Shown here: piece by piece, positions 40,570 to 49,838 of the stretch
How positions within the stretch are numbered: the stretch's first letter is position 1
Layout of the letters: every line of letters begins with the position of its first letter
Source: Streptomyces qinzhouensis
GTDB taxonomy: Bacteria > Actinomycetota > Actinomycetes > Streptomycetales > Streptomycetaceae
Assembly (NCBI RefSeq): GCF_007856155.1
Contig: NZ_CP042266.1
Location: forward strand, 7,812,001-7,876,000
Direction of reading: 5' to 3'
Length of the DNA stretch: 64,000 bases
Notes under the pieces: model-generated
What the model was told of the DNA's origin: nothing
The model's database searches: none
Seen by the model: the letters and a program-made list of their open reading frames with translations, nothing else
Program-made: the position numbers and the translations under genes

Positions 40570-41501
40570 GCGACCGCCTCCTTCAGCCGTGGGTCGATCA
40601 CCGGATAGAGCCAGTCGACGAGGATGTTGACGACGACGAACAGCGCGGCGGACGCGATCACCAGACCGGTCACCACGGGCAGGTCACGGCTGTTGATGGC
40701 GGCCGTCATCAGCCGTCCCAGCCCTTGCCGGCTGAACACCGTCTCGATGATCACGGTGCCGCTGAGCAGGGCGCCGATGGTCCAGCCCGACAGGGTGACC
40801 AGGGGCACCAGCGAATGCCGCAGGGCGTGCCGGAGCCTCAGGTCGGTCTCGGTGGCGCCCCGGGCCCGGGAGGCCAGCGCGTAGGGCTGCCCCAGGGAGT
40901 GCTCCATCGACTCGCGCAGCACCTGGGCGAACACCCCGACCAGGGACAGCGCCAGGGTCACCGCGGGCAGCACCAGGGCCCGGACGCCCTCGCCGCCCGC
41001 CGCCGGGAAGAGCTGCCAGCGGAAGGACAGCAGCGCGAGCAGCAGCACACCCACCCAGAACGCGGGGGTGGAGATGAGCACCAGCTCGACCGAGGCCGAG
41101 AGCCGGCGCAGTCCGGGACGGCGGCCCGCGGTGGCCACCGCCAGCGGCACCGCGAGCGCACAGCCCAGCGCGAAGCCGGTCAGCGCGAGCCAGAGGGTGG
41201 GCGGCGCCTGCTCGGAGAGCAGTTCGGTGACCGGCCGCTGGAGTTGGTACGAGGTCCCCAGATCACCGGTCAGCAGCCGGCCCATGAACGACGCGTACTG
41301 CGCCGCCAGTGGGCGGTCGAGCCCCAGGTCCTTCCGGACCTCGGCCACCGCCTCCGGGGAGGTCGCCGTGCCGCCCAGCATCACCTCGGCCGGATCCCCG
41401 GGCGTCAGATGCAGGGCGGCGAACGCGGCGGACGCCGCGCCCAGGACCACCAGCACACCCAGCAGCAGCCGCCGGGCGAACCAGCTCAGCAGAGGGTTCA
41501 T
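40566..41501 (-). CDS. ABC permease, DppB/OppB type
   Basis: 311 residues. It has an N-terminal helix, then the periplasmic OppB signature LTPGDPAEVMLGG and DLGLDRPLAAQY, then five more helices with SRARGATETDLRLRHALRHS as the coupling loop. The ATG overlaps the stop of the solute-binding protein by 4 bases, so the transporter subunits are translationally coupled. Confidence 0.93.
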   Translation of the reverse strand: MNPLLSWFARRLLLGVLVVLGAASAAFAALHLTPGDPAEVMLGGTATSPEAVAEVRKDLGLDRPLAAQYASFMGRLLTGDLGTSYQLQRPVTELLSEQAPPTLWLALTGFALGCALAVPLAVATAGRRPGLRRLSASVELVLISTPAFWVGVLLLALLSFRWQLFPAAGGEGVRALVLPAVTLALSLVGVFAQVLRESMEHSLGQPYALASRARGATETDLRLRHALRHSLVPLVTLSGWTIGALLSGTVIIETVFSRQGLGRLMTAAINSRDLPVVTGLVIASAALFVVVNILVDWLYPVIDPRLKEAVA

Positions 41502-43123
41502 GATTCCTCCCGCCGGGCGTCCCGGAAGACGGGGTAGCCGCTGGGGTCCCAGCGCAGTCCGCGCAGGCCCGAGACGTACCCGACGGTGGTCGCCGGCACA
41601 TAGACGGGGATCGCCAGCGCCCGGTCGAGGACCCGGCGCTGGGCGCGCTCGTAGGCCGCGGCCCTGGTCGGCCCGGAAGCGCCGGCGATCGCCCGGTCCA
41701 GCGAGGCGTCCAGCACCGGATCGGAGACGCGGAACAGATTCGACCCGCCCTTCTCCGCGGTCTTCCCGGAGCCGAAGTAGTGGCGCAGGATGTCGGGTTC
41801 GGCCCGGGTGAAGCTGAAGGCGAGCACGTCGGCGTCGCCCGAACCGGCCCGGGTGGCGAACTGTCCGGGGTCCAGCCTGGTGTAGCGGAGTTCGATGCCC
41901 GCCCTGCGGGCCTCGGCCTGGATGCCCTGGCCCATCACATCCCGGCCGTCCCGGGCCAGGAAGTCGATATAGGGCCAGAACAAGGAGAGGCGCTTACCGT
42001 CCTTGACCCGGTAGCCGTCGCCGTCGCGGCGCTCCCAGCCCGCCGCGTCGAGCAGCCGGCCGGCCTCCTCGGGATCGTGCTCCCAGGGCGGCCGGGCCGC
42101 GTGGTGCAGAGTGGTGGGCGAGAGCGGTCCATAGGCCCTGATGCGCTGCCCGTGGTAGACGGCGTCCACCAGATCCGTCAGCCGGATCGCCTTCGTGAGC
42201 GCCCGGCGCACCCGGATGTCCGCCAGCGGCCCCCGGTTGGGGTTGAGGAACAGCGTCCACGGCAGCCCGGGATTGTCGGTGCGGTGCACCTCGTAGCCGC
42301 TGGAGCGCCGCAGCGCGGCGACGTTCCTCGGCGGTACGTTGTCCACCGCGTCCGCCTGGCCGCTGGTCAGCAGCCCCAGCCGGACGGACTGCTCGGAGAC
42401 GAAGAGATAGGTGATCTCCGCGATCCGCGGTGGCGCGCCCCGGCCCTCGGTGCCGGGCCCCCACCGGTAGTCGGGGTTGCGGCGCAGTGTGATGCTGTGC
42501 TTGCGCGACCAGGAGACCAGCTCGTACGGACCGGATCCGACCGGACGGGTGCACAGTTCCCCGGCCGGTTTCGCCAGCGCCCGGGGCGACTGGATGCCCA
42601 GATAGGCGGTGCTGAGGGCCTGGAGGAACGCCGCGTTGGGCCGGGCGAGTTCCACCCGGGCGGTCAGCTCGTCCACCACCACGGTCCGCCGGTAACCCTC
42701 CAGCAGGCTCCCGGCGTACATCGACCGTGTCTTCGGGTTCACCGCGTGGTCGAGCGTCGCCCGTACCGCGGTGGCGTCGAACCGGGCCCCGTCGTGGAAG
42801 CGCACCCCCGGACGCAGCCGGAAGGTGTAGGCCAGACCGTCGGCGGATCGGGCCCACCGCTCGGCGAGCCAGGGCCGGAAGGTGCCGTCCCGGTCCATCG
42901 AGATCAGCGAGTCATGGGTGTTGCGGACCAGGGCGGCGGTGGCGTCGAGCGGGCTGACCTGCGGGTCGAGACAGTCCGGTTCGGTTTCGACGGCGTAGAC
43001 GAGCGCGTCGGCCGACCGTGCCGCACCGGCCGAGAGGCCGCATCCGGAGACCGCCGTCGCGAGGACCAGACACCCGATGAGGACCCGTCTCCACGGGCCG
43101 CCCGCTGAACCACTGCTGAACAC
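41498..43123 (-). CDS. Solute-binding lipoprotein, family 5 (peptide/nickel type)
   Basis: Extracytoplasmic substrate-binding protein of the SBP_bac_5 family, about 541 residues. The signal peptide ends in the lipobox VSGC, so the mature protein is anchored by a lipid on Cys. The family start ETEPDCLDPQ and the later LAERWARSADGLAYTFRLRP and GVRFHDGARFDATAV are classic. A GTG at 43129 is in frame, but the GTG at 43123 has GGGAGG at proper spacing and is preferred. It heads the transporter and tetronate-type gene run. A comparable importer (AbyF1-F4) accompanies the abyssomicin genes (family knowledge). A 42-bp piece of this gene recurs at 49839-49880. Confidence 0.92.
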   Translation of the reverse strand: MFSSGSAGGPWRRVLIGCLVLATAVSGCGLSAGAARSADALVYAVETEPDCLDPQVSPLDATAALVRNTHDSLISMDRDGTFRPWLAERWARSADGLAYTFRLRPGVRFHDGARFDATAVRATLDHAVNPKTRSMYAGSLLEGYRRTVVVDELTARVELARPNAAFLQALSTAYLGIQSPRALAKPAGELCTRPVGSGPYELVSWSRKHSITLRRNPDYRWGPGTEGRGAPPRIAEITYLFVSEQSVRLGLLTSGQADAVDNVPPRNVAALRRSSGYEVHRTDNPGLPWTLFLNPNRGPLADIRVRRALTKAIRLTDLVDAVYHGQRIRAYGPLSPTTLHHAARPPWEHDPEEAGRLLDAAGWERRDGDGYRVKDGKRLSLFWPYIDFLARDGRDVMGQGIQAEARRAGIELRYTRLDPGQFATRAGSGDADVLAFSFTRAEPDILRHYFGSGKTAEKGGSNLFRVSDPVLDASLDRAIAGASGPTRAAAYERAQRRVLDRALAIPVYVPATTVGYVSGLRGLRWDPSGYPVFRDARREES

Positions 43124-43228
43124 TCCCACCTCCCACTGCCGTACACGCTTGCCCTCCGAGGGTCACCACCCGGCCCTGGACCGGACTAAGGGCGGTCTAA
43201 AGCCGAACCGGCCCGTATGAACGGCACA

Positions 43229-43257
43229 TTGAAAAGCGGAGGGTGCCTACGTATCGT
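43229..43257 (+). promoter_or_regulatory. Candidate promoter for the flavin reductase gene
   Basis: TTGAAA, 17-base spacer, TATCGT, about 70 bases before the reductase start. It is a good fit to a vegetative sigma consensus for a GC-rich host. The divergent promoter for the ABC operon should lie in the remaining 43124-43228, where ggactaag and gtctaaag elements are seen. Confidence 0.4.
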
Positions 43258-43324
43258 GGGTTTGCCGCTGCCCCCGGCTGCCCCCGGTATTCCCGTCGTC
43301 GACAGAGTGAACGAGGTCATGGCC

Positions 43325-43891
43325 ATGTCCGATGAACCGCTCCCCGCCCTACCGCGGCCGACGGCCGGGTCCGCCGCGGATCACGCCCACTACCGCAGGG
43401 TCCTCGGCCATTTCGCCACCGGTGTGGTGGCGGTCGTCGGACGCGACACGGTCACGGGCGAACCGGTCGGCATGGTCGCCAACTCCTTCGTGCCGGTCTC
43501 GGCATCGCCGCCGCTGATCTCCTTCTGCATGGCCCGCACCAGCTCCTCCTGGCCCCGGATGCGCGGCGGCGGACGTATCGGTGTCGTCGTCCTCAGCGAT
43601 ACCCAGCGCGCGGTGAGCGCCCGGCTGGCGAGCCGGGACCGCGACAAGTTCCGGGATCTGGAGTGGACGGACTCGCCCACCGGGCTGCCGCTGCCGGCGG
43701 GCGGACTGGCGAGACTCGAGTGCGAGATCGCCGCCGAACTACCCGCCGGGGACCATGAGATCGTGCTCTGCCGGGTGGCGCGGACGGTCCTGCTGCCCTG
43801 CGACGAGGGCCCGCTGCTGAGCTACCGCGGGGACTACGGCGCGTTCGATACGGAGCAGGACGCGCCCGCGGACCCGGCCGACGCCGCCTGA
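43325..43891 (+). CDS. Flavin reductase (DIM6/NTAB family)
   Basis: 188-residue NAD(P)H:flavin oxidoreductase domain. HFATGVVAVV, MVANSFVPVSASPPLISFCM and the C-terminal LSYRGDYGAF follow the FMN-binding split-barrel pattern of reductases that feed two-component monooxygenases. It would supply FMNH2 to the luciferase-like monooxygenase at 234-1289. ATGs at 43319 and 43325 are both possible; the second has GAGG at better spacing. It is divergent from the ABC operon and convergent with the thioesterase gene (36 bases apart). Confidence 0.85.
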   Translation: MSDEPLPALPRPTAGSAADHAHYRRVLGHFATGVVAVVGRDTVTGEPVGMVANSFVPVSASPPLISFCMARTSSSWPRMRGGGRIGVVVLSDTQRAVSARLASRDRDKFRDLEWTDSPTGLPLPAGGLARLECEIAAELPAGDHEIVLCRVARTVLLPCDEGPLLSYRGDYGAFDTEQDAPADPADAA

Positions 43892-43927
43892 GCGGCCCCG
43901 GCCGAAGCGGGCGCGGGCGGGTGGGCC

Positions 43928-44983
43928 CTATTCGGCGATGTACGTCTTGTGGCTCCACCGGAAGACCCGCAGGGTCCGCCCGTCCCGCTCCACCGATTCC
44001 GCCGTGGGCACGAAATGATCGTAGTGATTGCCGTGCAGCAGTTTGAGGGTCAGGGTCGGATCGTCGACCGTCACCACCTGACCGTCCGCCTGTCCCGCCG
44101 CCCACGAGGCGTGCGGACTGCCCCGGAGAACGGCATTGCCGGTGCTCCCGCTCGCCACGAACGTCTCGGTCATGAACGCCTCGCTCTCTCGGTCACGGTG
44201 GGCCAGCACCGAACGGAGCAGCCCGAAGAGGTGATCCGGCGAGTCCCGCAGGAACAGATGCCCGCCGGGTACGGTGTGCCGGATGCCGGGCCCCGTGCCG
44301 TGCCGGGCCCATCCCGCCATCGCCCCGGCACCGACCAGGGGGTCGGAGGCGCCCGCGAAGGTGTGGATCGGGAACGGCAGCCGCCCCGGGCCGTCCGCGC
44401 CGGGCGGACGGTGGCTGTTGCACAGGTCCAGGTCGTCACGGAGCACCGATACGGCGGCGTCGACCCAGTCCGGGTACTGGAGCAGCGCCTCCGAGATACC
44501 GCCCGCGTCGATCAGCCAGCGCACCAGCCGCTGCCGCGACATCTCCCGGGTGGCGGCGGAGACCGGCGGCACATGCGGTGGATTGCACGCCCCGGCGAGC
44601 AGCGCCTCCGGGAGCCGCCGGCCCGCCGCGGCCCGGAACACCGAGAGCCGCCAGGCGACGAGCGCGCCCATGCTGTGCCCGTAGAGGACGTACGGCGTGC
44701 CCAGATGAGGGTCGAGCTGCCCGTCCAACTCCCGTACCAGCGCGTCCATATCGGTGAATCGCGGCTCACGCACCCGGCGCTCCCGGCCGGGCAGCTGAAC
44801 GGGCAGGACCGCCACCGACGGCCCGAGGGCCCGCTGCCAGTCGCGGAAAATCGACGCGCCACCGCCCGCGTGGTGCAGACAGAACAGTCTCAGCGGCGCG
44901 TCCGGCACCGCTTCCGGGCGGACCGCGAGATACGGGGTCCGGATGGGCTGACGGGGGGCGGGACGGATACCGCCGTGGGTCAT
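43928..44983 (-). CDS. Type II thioesterase with C-terminal extension
   Basis: Alpha/beta hydrolase of the RifR/GrsT family. It removes wrong or stalled acyl groups from PKS or NRPS carrier proteins. LFCLHHAGGGASIF near 33-46, PVQLPGRERR near 61-70, YGHSMGALVAW with nucleophile Ser104, DPLVGAG for the Asp and PGGHLFL for the His are all present. The catalytic fold ends near residue 260, where the family usually stops. Here about 90 more residues follow (from MTETFVASGSTG to WSHKTYIAE) that I do not recognise. The start at 44983 has GGAG at good spacing; a frame to 45238 is low complexity. It is at the edge of the polyketide cluster, comparable in role to AbyT. Confidence 0.88.
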   Translation of the reverse strand: MTHGGIRPAPRQPIRTPYLAVRPEAVPDAPLRLFCLHHAGGGASIFRDWQRALGPSVAVLPVQLPGRERRVREPRFTDMDALVRELDGQLDPHLGTPYVLYGHSMGALVAWRLSVFRAAAGRRLPEALLAGACNPPHVPPVSAATREMSRQRLVRWLIDAGGISEALLQYPDWVDAAVSVLRDDLDLCNSHRPPGADGPGRLPFPIHTFAGASDPLVGAGAMAGWARHGTGPGIRHTVPGGHLFLRDSPDHLFGLLRSVLAHRDRESEAFMTETFVASGSTGNAVLRGSPHASWAAGQADGQVVTVDDPTLTLKLLHGNHYDHFVPTAESVERDGRTLRVFRWSHKTYIAE

Positions 44984-45243
44984 CACAGCTCCGATCGTCC
45001 GGTCCGGCGGCGGGCGGGCACGGGCCCGGTGCCGGACCGCGACCGGGCGGCGGCCGGCCCACCCCCGAAGGGTCGGCCGCCCGGCCAAACGAGCGCTTAA
45101 CACCGGCTGAAGGTACGGGCGCCGGGCCCGGTGACCTCGGTCGAGCGCCGCGCGGGCCCGGCCGCCCCGCCCCTCCGGAGATCGCGGGATATCACCGCCC
45201 GGCGGGGGGCGACAGCGTTCCCACCGCCCGGTGATCATCGGGT
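44984..45243. other. Divergent intergenic region, no gene seen
   Basis: 260 bases between the thioesterase (-) and the NlpC/P60 gene (+). The least GC-rich patch is gcttaacaccggctgaagg near 45095-45113. No reliable promoter or operator could be fixed. Confidence 0.35.
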
Positions 45244-46986
45244 ATGACCAGACCCAAGGGCCCTTCCCGCCGTTCGCTGATATCCGCCGTCGGCGCCGGA
45301 ACGCTGCTCACCTACGCCGGCGCACAGCCCGCCACGGCCTTCGCCGCACCGGTCCCGCAACCCGGCACCGACCCCGTCGAAGTGGCGACCGGCCCCTCCC
45401 GTACCGCCGTGACGGTCGCCGCCCACGACCCCGCGGTCTACACGCGCGCCGCCGTCGGCAAGCTCACCGTCACCCCCGTGAGCGGAACGCCGGGCCGGAC
45501 CGAGGTCGGCTCCGCGGACGGACCGCTCGCGGTCCTCACCCACGGCTCCCGCACGGTCGTACTGACCGGCCCCGAACGGACCTTCCGCGAGGACAAGCGG
45601 ACCGTCGACGACACCTTCCGGCGGACGGTGGCCCCGGGCGGCTGGGGCCTGTCGCCCGGCGGCGGCGCCTGGGAGACCGCCAACGGCACCGCGGGCGACT
45701 ACGAGGTCGTCCCCGGAGCCGGTGTCGTCCGGGTCCCCGCGAACAGCTCCGTGAGCCGCCATGTCACGCTGAAGGACGACCAGGTCGCCGACCTCGACGC
45801 CGTGATCACCGGACGGTTCGAGCAGGACCCCGCCGACGCGGCCCGCTCCTTCGCCCTCACCTTCGGCTACCAGGGGCCCGCCGACCACTGCCGGGCCCGG
45901 CTCTCCTTCGCCGCCGGCGGCGCGGTCACCCTCCATCTGGAGCAGGCCGTCAGCGCCACCTCCGTGACCCAGCTGACCACCCCCGTCGCCGTCTCGCCCG
46001 ATCTCCCGGCGGGCTCCTCGTGGTGTATCCGGGTCAACCGCACCGGCGGACGCATCCAGGCCCGCGCCTGGCGCGCCGACCTCGCCGAGGGAACCAACTG
46101 GCAGATCACCGTCGACGGCCGGCCGCCCGCCCCGGGCCGGATCGGGATCCGCGCCGCGGCCGACAGCACCGCCCTCGCGGCCGAACTGCGGATCCCCCGG
46201 GTCCGGATCCTCACCGCGACCTGGACCGCGCCGGTGACGGTGGTCCACCGCTCCTGGGTCCGGGTGCTCCCCGAACCGTACGACGGGGTATGGACTCCCG
46301 GCGTGGAACAGCACCTTCGCGGCTGGCTGGGCTCGACCGCGCCCGATGCCCTCGCCTACGGCTTCCACTTCCTGCCCGGCGCGCCGCGCGTCACCTCGTA
46401 CCGCTCCGGACCGCCGGAGCACGAGGCGCCGGTACTCGGCGAGTCCGACTACGGTCCGGCCCGGACCGGCGGCGGCCGTGAGGAAGGCGCCGACTTCCAC
46501 GAGTACATGGGCGTGAACTGGACCTTCGCCCGGGTGCCGACCGGTTCCCTGACGAAGACCGCCGCCCCCCGCTTTCTGGGCGCCCTGGACTGCTCCGGCT
46601 ACATCCGGATGGTCTACGGCTATCACCTGGGGGTGCCGCTCGCCCACGAGAGCGACCACACCTCCCCCGGCCTGCTGCCCCGCACCGCCGCGGACATGGC
46701 CGCCCGGGCACCGGGCACGAGAATCGCGCACTCCGCCACCGCGACACCGCCGCCGCTGACCGCGCTCCAGATCGGCGATCTGGTCTTCTTCGACGCGGAG
46801 AGCGACCCGGTGGACGAGATCGACCATGTGGGGATCTATCTGGGCCGGGACACCGCCGACATCCCGAGGTTCCTCTCCAGCCGCAAGACGCCGAACGGGG
46901 CGACCGCGGCCGATCTCGGCGGTCCGTCGACCCTGACCGGCACCGGCACCTATGCGACGAAACTGCGGACGGTCCACCGCCTCTGA
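45244..46986 (+). CDS. Secreted NlpC/P60 family cell-wall hydrolase-like protein
   Basis: 580 residues. A twin-arginine signal (SRRSLISAVGAGTLLTYAGA) with an Ala-rich cleavage region predicts Tat export. The middle (about 60-370) is beta-rich and not recognised; it contains stretches like a concanavalin-type carbohydrate fold. The C terminus has the papain-like NlpC/P60 core: Cys in LGALDCSGYIRMVYG near 457, a pre-catalytic ALQIGDLVFFD, and His in IDHVGIYLG near 525. Such enzymes cut peptidoglycan stem peptides. The ribosome site is weak. It ends at a strong hairpin shared with kdpB. It probably lies outside the polyketide cluster. Confidence 0.8.
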   Translation: MTRPKGPSRRSLISAVGAGTLLTYAGAQPATAFAAPVPQPGTDPVEVATGPSRTAVTVAAHDPAVYTRAAVGKLTVTPVSGTPGRTEVGSADGPLAVLTHGSRTVVLTGPERTFREDKRTVDDTFRRTVAPGGWGLSPGGGAWETANGTAGDYEVVPGAGVVRVPANSSVSRHVTLKDDQVADLDAVITGRFEQDPADAARSFALTFGYQGPADHCRARLSFAAGGAVTLHLEQAVSATSVTQLTTPVAVSPDLPAGSSWCIRVNRTGGRIQARAWRADLAEGTNWQITVDGRPPAPGRIGIRAAADSTALAAELRIPRVRILTATWTAPVTVVHRSWVRVLPEPYDGVWTPGVEQHLRGWLGSTAPDALAYGFHFLPGAPRVTSYRSGPPEHEAPVLGESDYGPARTGGGREEGADFHEYMGVNWTFARVPTGSLTKTAAPRFLGALDCSGYIRMVYGYHLGVPLAHESDHTSPGLLPRTAADMAARAPGTRIAHSATATPPPLTALQIGDLVFFDAESDPVDEIDHVGIYLGRDTADIPRFLSSRKTPNGATAADLGGPSTLTGTGTYATKLRTVHRL

Positions 46987-46998
46987 GCCGTCCGGGAT

Positions 46999-47032
46999 CC
47001 TCGCCGGGCCCATCGCGGCCGGCCCGGCGAGG
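46999..47032. terminator. Bidirectional intrinsic terminator
   Basis: Perfect 12-bp stem, cctcgccgggcc and ggcccggcgagg, with a 10-base loop, between the convergent NlpC/P60 (+) and kdpB (-) genes. Confidence 0.8.
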
Positions 47033-47047
47033 AACACCCGGGCCCCG

Positions 47048-49201
47048 TCAGCCCAGTCCCGGGACGGTGGAGACCACCAGATCGATCAGCTTGATGCCGA
47101 GGAACGGCAGGATCAGGCCGCCGAGACCGTACAACGCCAGATTGCGGCGGAGCAGCCCGTCGGCGGACGCCGGGGTCCAGCGCACGCCCCGCAGGGCCAG
47201 CGGGATCAGGGCGATGATGATCAGGGCGTTGAAGATGATGGCCGAGGTGATCGCCGATGTCGGACTCCGCAGCCCCATGATGTTCAACGCCCCCAACTGC
47301 GGATAGGTGCCGGTGAACATCGCGGGGATGATGGCGAAGTACTTCGCCACGTCGTTGGTGATGGAGAAGGTGGTCAGCGCGCCCCGGGTGATCAGGAGCT
47401 GCTTGCCGATCTCCACGATGTCGATGAGCTTCGTGGGATCGGAGTCGAGGTCCACCATGTTCCCGGCCTCCTTGGCGGCCGAGGTGCCGGTGTTCATCGC
47501 CACGCCGACGTCGGCCTGGGCGAGCGCCGGGGCGTCATTGGTGCCGTCGCCGGTCATGGCGACCAGCCGGCCGCCTTCCTGCTCCCGCTTGATGAGGGCG
47601 AGCTTGTCCTCCGGGCCGGCCTCGGCGAGGAAGTCGTCGAGGCCCGCCTCGGTGGCGATGGCCCTGGCCGTCAGCGCGTTGTCCCCGGTGACCATGACGG
47701 TACGGATGCCCATCCGGCGCAGTTGCCCGAAGCGTTCGCGGATGCCGTCCTTGACGACGTCCTTGAGATGGACGATCCCCAGGACCCGCGGCCCGTTCTC
47801 GTCGTGGACGGCGACCAGCAGGGGAGTGCCCCCGCTCGCGGCGATACCGTCCGACCAGGCCCGGGCCTGATCCGGTGCGGAGCCGCCGCGCTGCCGGACC
47901 CAGGTGATCACCTCCGCGGCGGCACCCTTGCGGATCGCGCAGGCCGTGCCGTTGTTCCAGCACAGATTGATGCCGCTCATCCTGGTACGGGCGCTGAACG
48001 CGGTGAAGTGAGGGTTCGCCAGCTCCTGCGGCGAGGGCGGCCGCAGCCCGAACTCCTTCTCCGCCAGCTCGACCACGGACCGGCCCTCCGGTGTCTCGTC
48101 GGCCAGTGAGGAGAGCTGCGCCGCGTCGGCGAGCTTCGCGGCCGGCACGCCCGGCAGCGGGACGAAGCCGACCGCCCGCCGGTTGCCGTGGGTGATCGTC
48201 CCCGTCTTGTCGAGCAGCAGGGTGTTGACATCGCCCGCGGCCTCCACCGCACGGCCGGAGAGGGCGATCACATTGCGCTGGAGGAGCCGGTCCATGCCGG
48301 CGATGCCGATGGCGGAGAGCAGCGCCCCGATCGTCGTGGGAATGAGGGTGACCATGAGGGCGACGAGGACGGTGGTGGACTGCGCGGCGCCCGCATGGGC
48401 CGCCATCGGCTGAAGCGTGACCACGATCAGGACGAAACCTATGGTCAGCGCTGCCAGCAGAATGTTGAGCGCCACCTCGTTGGGCGTCTTCTGCCGGCGT
48501 GCCCCTTCGACCAGGGCGATCATCCGGTCGAGGAAGGAGTGCCCGGGCCTGGCCGTGATCCGGACGACGATCCGGTCGGACAGGACCGCCGTCCCTCCGG
48601 TCACCCCGGACCGGTCACCGCCCGCCTCCCGGATGACCGGGGCGGATTCGCCGGTGACGGCCGACTCGTCGACCGCCGCGATCCCGTCGACGACCTCACC
48701 GTCGGCCGGGACCACGCCGCCCGCCTCGACGACGACGAAGTCGAAGAGCCGCAGTTCGGCCGCCGATACGGTCTCCGACTCGGCCCGGATCGGGTCGATG
48801 CCGTAGGTCCAGTGCCGCAGCCGCCGGGCCGTCAGCCCCGTACGGGAGCGGCGCAGCGAGGCGGCGTGCGCCCGGCCCCGGCCCTCGGCGACGGCCTCGG
48901 CGAGATTGGCGAAGAGCACCGTGAGCCAGAGCCAGCCGCTGATCAGCCAGGTGAAGACCGAGGGGTGGACCAGGGCGGACAGGGTGGTGAGCAGGGAGCC
49001 GACCGCGACGACGAACAGCACCGGATTACGGACCAGGGCCCGGGGATGCAGTTTGCGCACCGCCTCCGGCAGCGCGGCGATCAACTGTCCGGTGTCGACC
49101 GCTCCGCCGGGGACGGAGCGCCGGCGCCGGGACGACCGGGGGCGCTCCGGGGGGAGGCCCTCAGCCGTGGGCGGCGCCTTCGGGGACGCGGTGGGGAGCA
49201 T
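47048..49201 (-). CDS. kdpB: KdpB, ATPase subunit of the high-affinity K+ pump, without KdpA/C
   Basis: 717-residue P-type ATPase. The phosphorylation motif [12 protein letters not shown], the TGES motif ([11 protein letters not shown]), [14 protein letters not shown] and [18 protein letters not shown] are intact. The last part ([32 protein letters not shown]) is specific to KdpB. Normal size. The normal operon is kdpFABC. Here the 1.1 kb upstream contains no KdpA and the gene ends 62 bases from a convergent gene, leaving no room for KdpC. It may be an orphan from a split or partly deleted operon, or may act with subunits encoded elsewhere. An array of 11-bp-spaced heptamers lies 230-300 bases upstream and is the likely control element. 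Confidence 0.92.
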   Translation of the reverse strand: MLPTASPKAPPTAEGLPPERPRSSRRRRSVPGGAVDTGQLIAALPEAVRKLHPRALVRNPVLFVVAVGSLLTTLSALVHPSVFTWLISGWLWLTVLFANLAEAVAEGRGRAHAASLRRSRTGLTARRLRHWTYGIDPIRAESETVSAAELRLFDFVVVEAGGVVPADGEVVDGIAAVDESAVTGESAPVIREAGGDRSGVTGGTAVLSDRIVVRITARPGHSFLDRMIALVEGARRQKTPNEVALNILLAALTIGFVLIVVTLQPMAAHAGAAQSTTVLVALMVTLIPTTIGALLSAIGIAGMDRLLQRNVIALSGRAVEAAGDVNTLLLDKTGTITHGNRRAVGFVPLPGVPAAKLADAAQLSSLADETPEGRSVVELAEKEFGLRPPSPQELANPHFTAFSARTRMSGINLCWNNGTACAIRKGAAAEVITWVRQRGGSAPDQARAWSDGIAASGGTPLLVAVHDENGPRVLGIVHLKDVVKDGIRERFGQLRRMGIRTVMVTGDNALTARAIATEAGLDDFLAEAGPEDKLALIKREQEGGRLVAMTGDGTNDAPALAQADVGVAMNTGTSAAKEAGNMVDLDSDPTKLIDIVEIGKQLLITRGALTTFSITNDVAKYFAIIPAMFTGTYPQLGALNIMGLRSPTSAITSAIIFNALIIIALIPLALRGVRWTPASADGLLRRNLALYGLGGLILPFLGIKLIDLVVSTVPGLG

Positions 49202-49429
49202 GCGGGGTCACCTTCGGCGACGGGCCGGCGCCGGGACGGCGGACGGCGGGGTGGGTCGAGTGACGGCCGGGGTCGGTGCCCACCGGCCGGGCATCGCGGT
49301 CGATGCCCGGCCGGTGGACCGTCGCGTGTCGTGCGCCGGGACCGGTCGGGCCACTGACCTCTCCGGCGACGAACGGCCGCCCCGGAATCTAGGCCCGCCC
49401 CGGCGCCCCGGAACCGGCCTTCCCGCCTC

Positions 49430-49502
49430 TTTGACGGTGCCCTGACGCTTTCTTGGCGCCGCTGCGGACGGCCCGTCAAAACCGCGTCAGAGAGGCGTCA
49501 AA
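49430..49502. promoter_or_regulatory. Two inverted triplets of 11-bp-spaced heptamers upstream of kdpB
   Basis: On the plus strand TTTGACG (49430), CCTGACG (49441) and CTTGGCG (49452) are exactly 11 bases apart. After 15 bases come CGTCAAA (49474), CGTCAGA (49485) and CGTCAAA (49496), again 11 apart, which is the same motif inverted. One-turn spacing of direct heptamers is typical of OmpR-family response regulators (KdpE, PhoP) and SARPs. The position suggests control of kdpB and perhaps a divergent transcript. Confidence 0.65.
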
Positions 49503-49838
49503 GCCGCCCGGCGGCCGGGGCCGGCCCGGCCGGTGGCCCTCGGCGGTCTTCGCCGCCCGTCCGGCATGCCCGGGGCGACCTCGCATCATCGCCGGGGGCT
49601 GATGAAGCGGACCGTCCCCAGCGCCTCCCGCCGGAGTTCCGCCGCGGCCGCTGACAGAACTCCGTCGGGAGGCGGCTCCGTTCCGCGTGCCGCCTTCCGC
49701 GCGTCCGGGCGAGGGCGAGCCGCCGTCTCCGGCGCCTGCCGGAGAGCGGGCGGAGCCCGTACGGCACGCGCCGCCGAACGCGCCGTCCGCCTCGAGCGCG
49801 GCAGCGTCGCCCCCTCGGTGGCACCGCTCGCCCGCAGC

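Noticed and set aside
49441..49502. SARP heptamer array activating the polyketide cluster
   Set aside because: The spacing fits, but it is upstream of kdpB and not of a cluster gene, and the motif is unlike usual SARP heptamers; a KdpE-like site is more likely.
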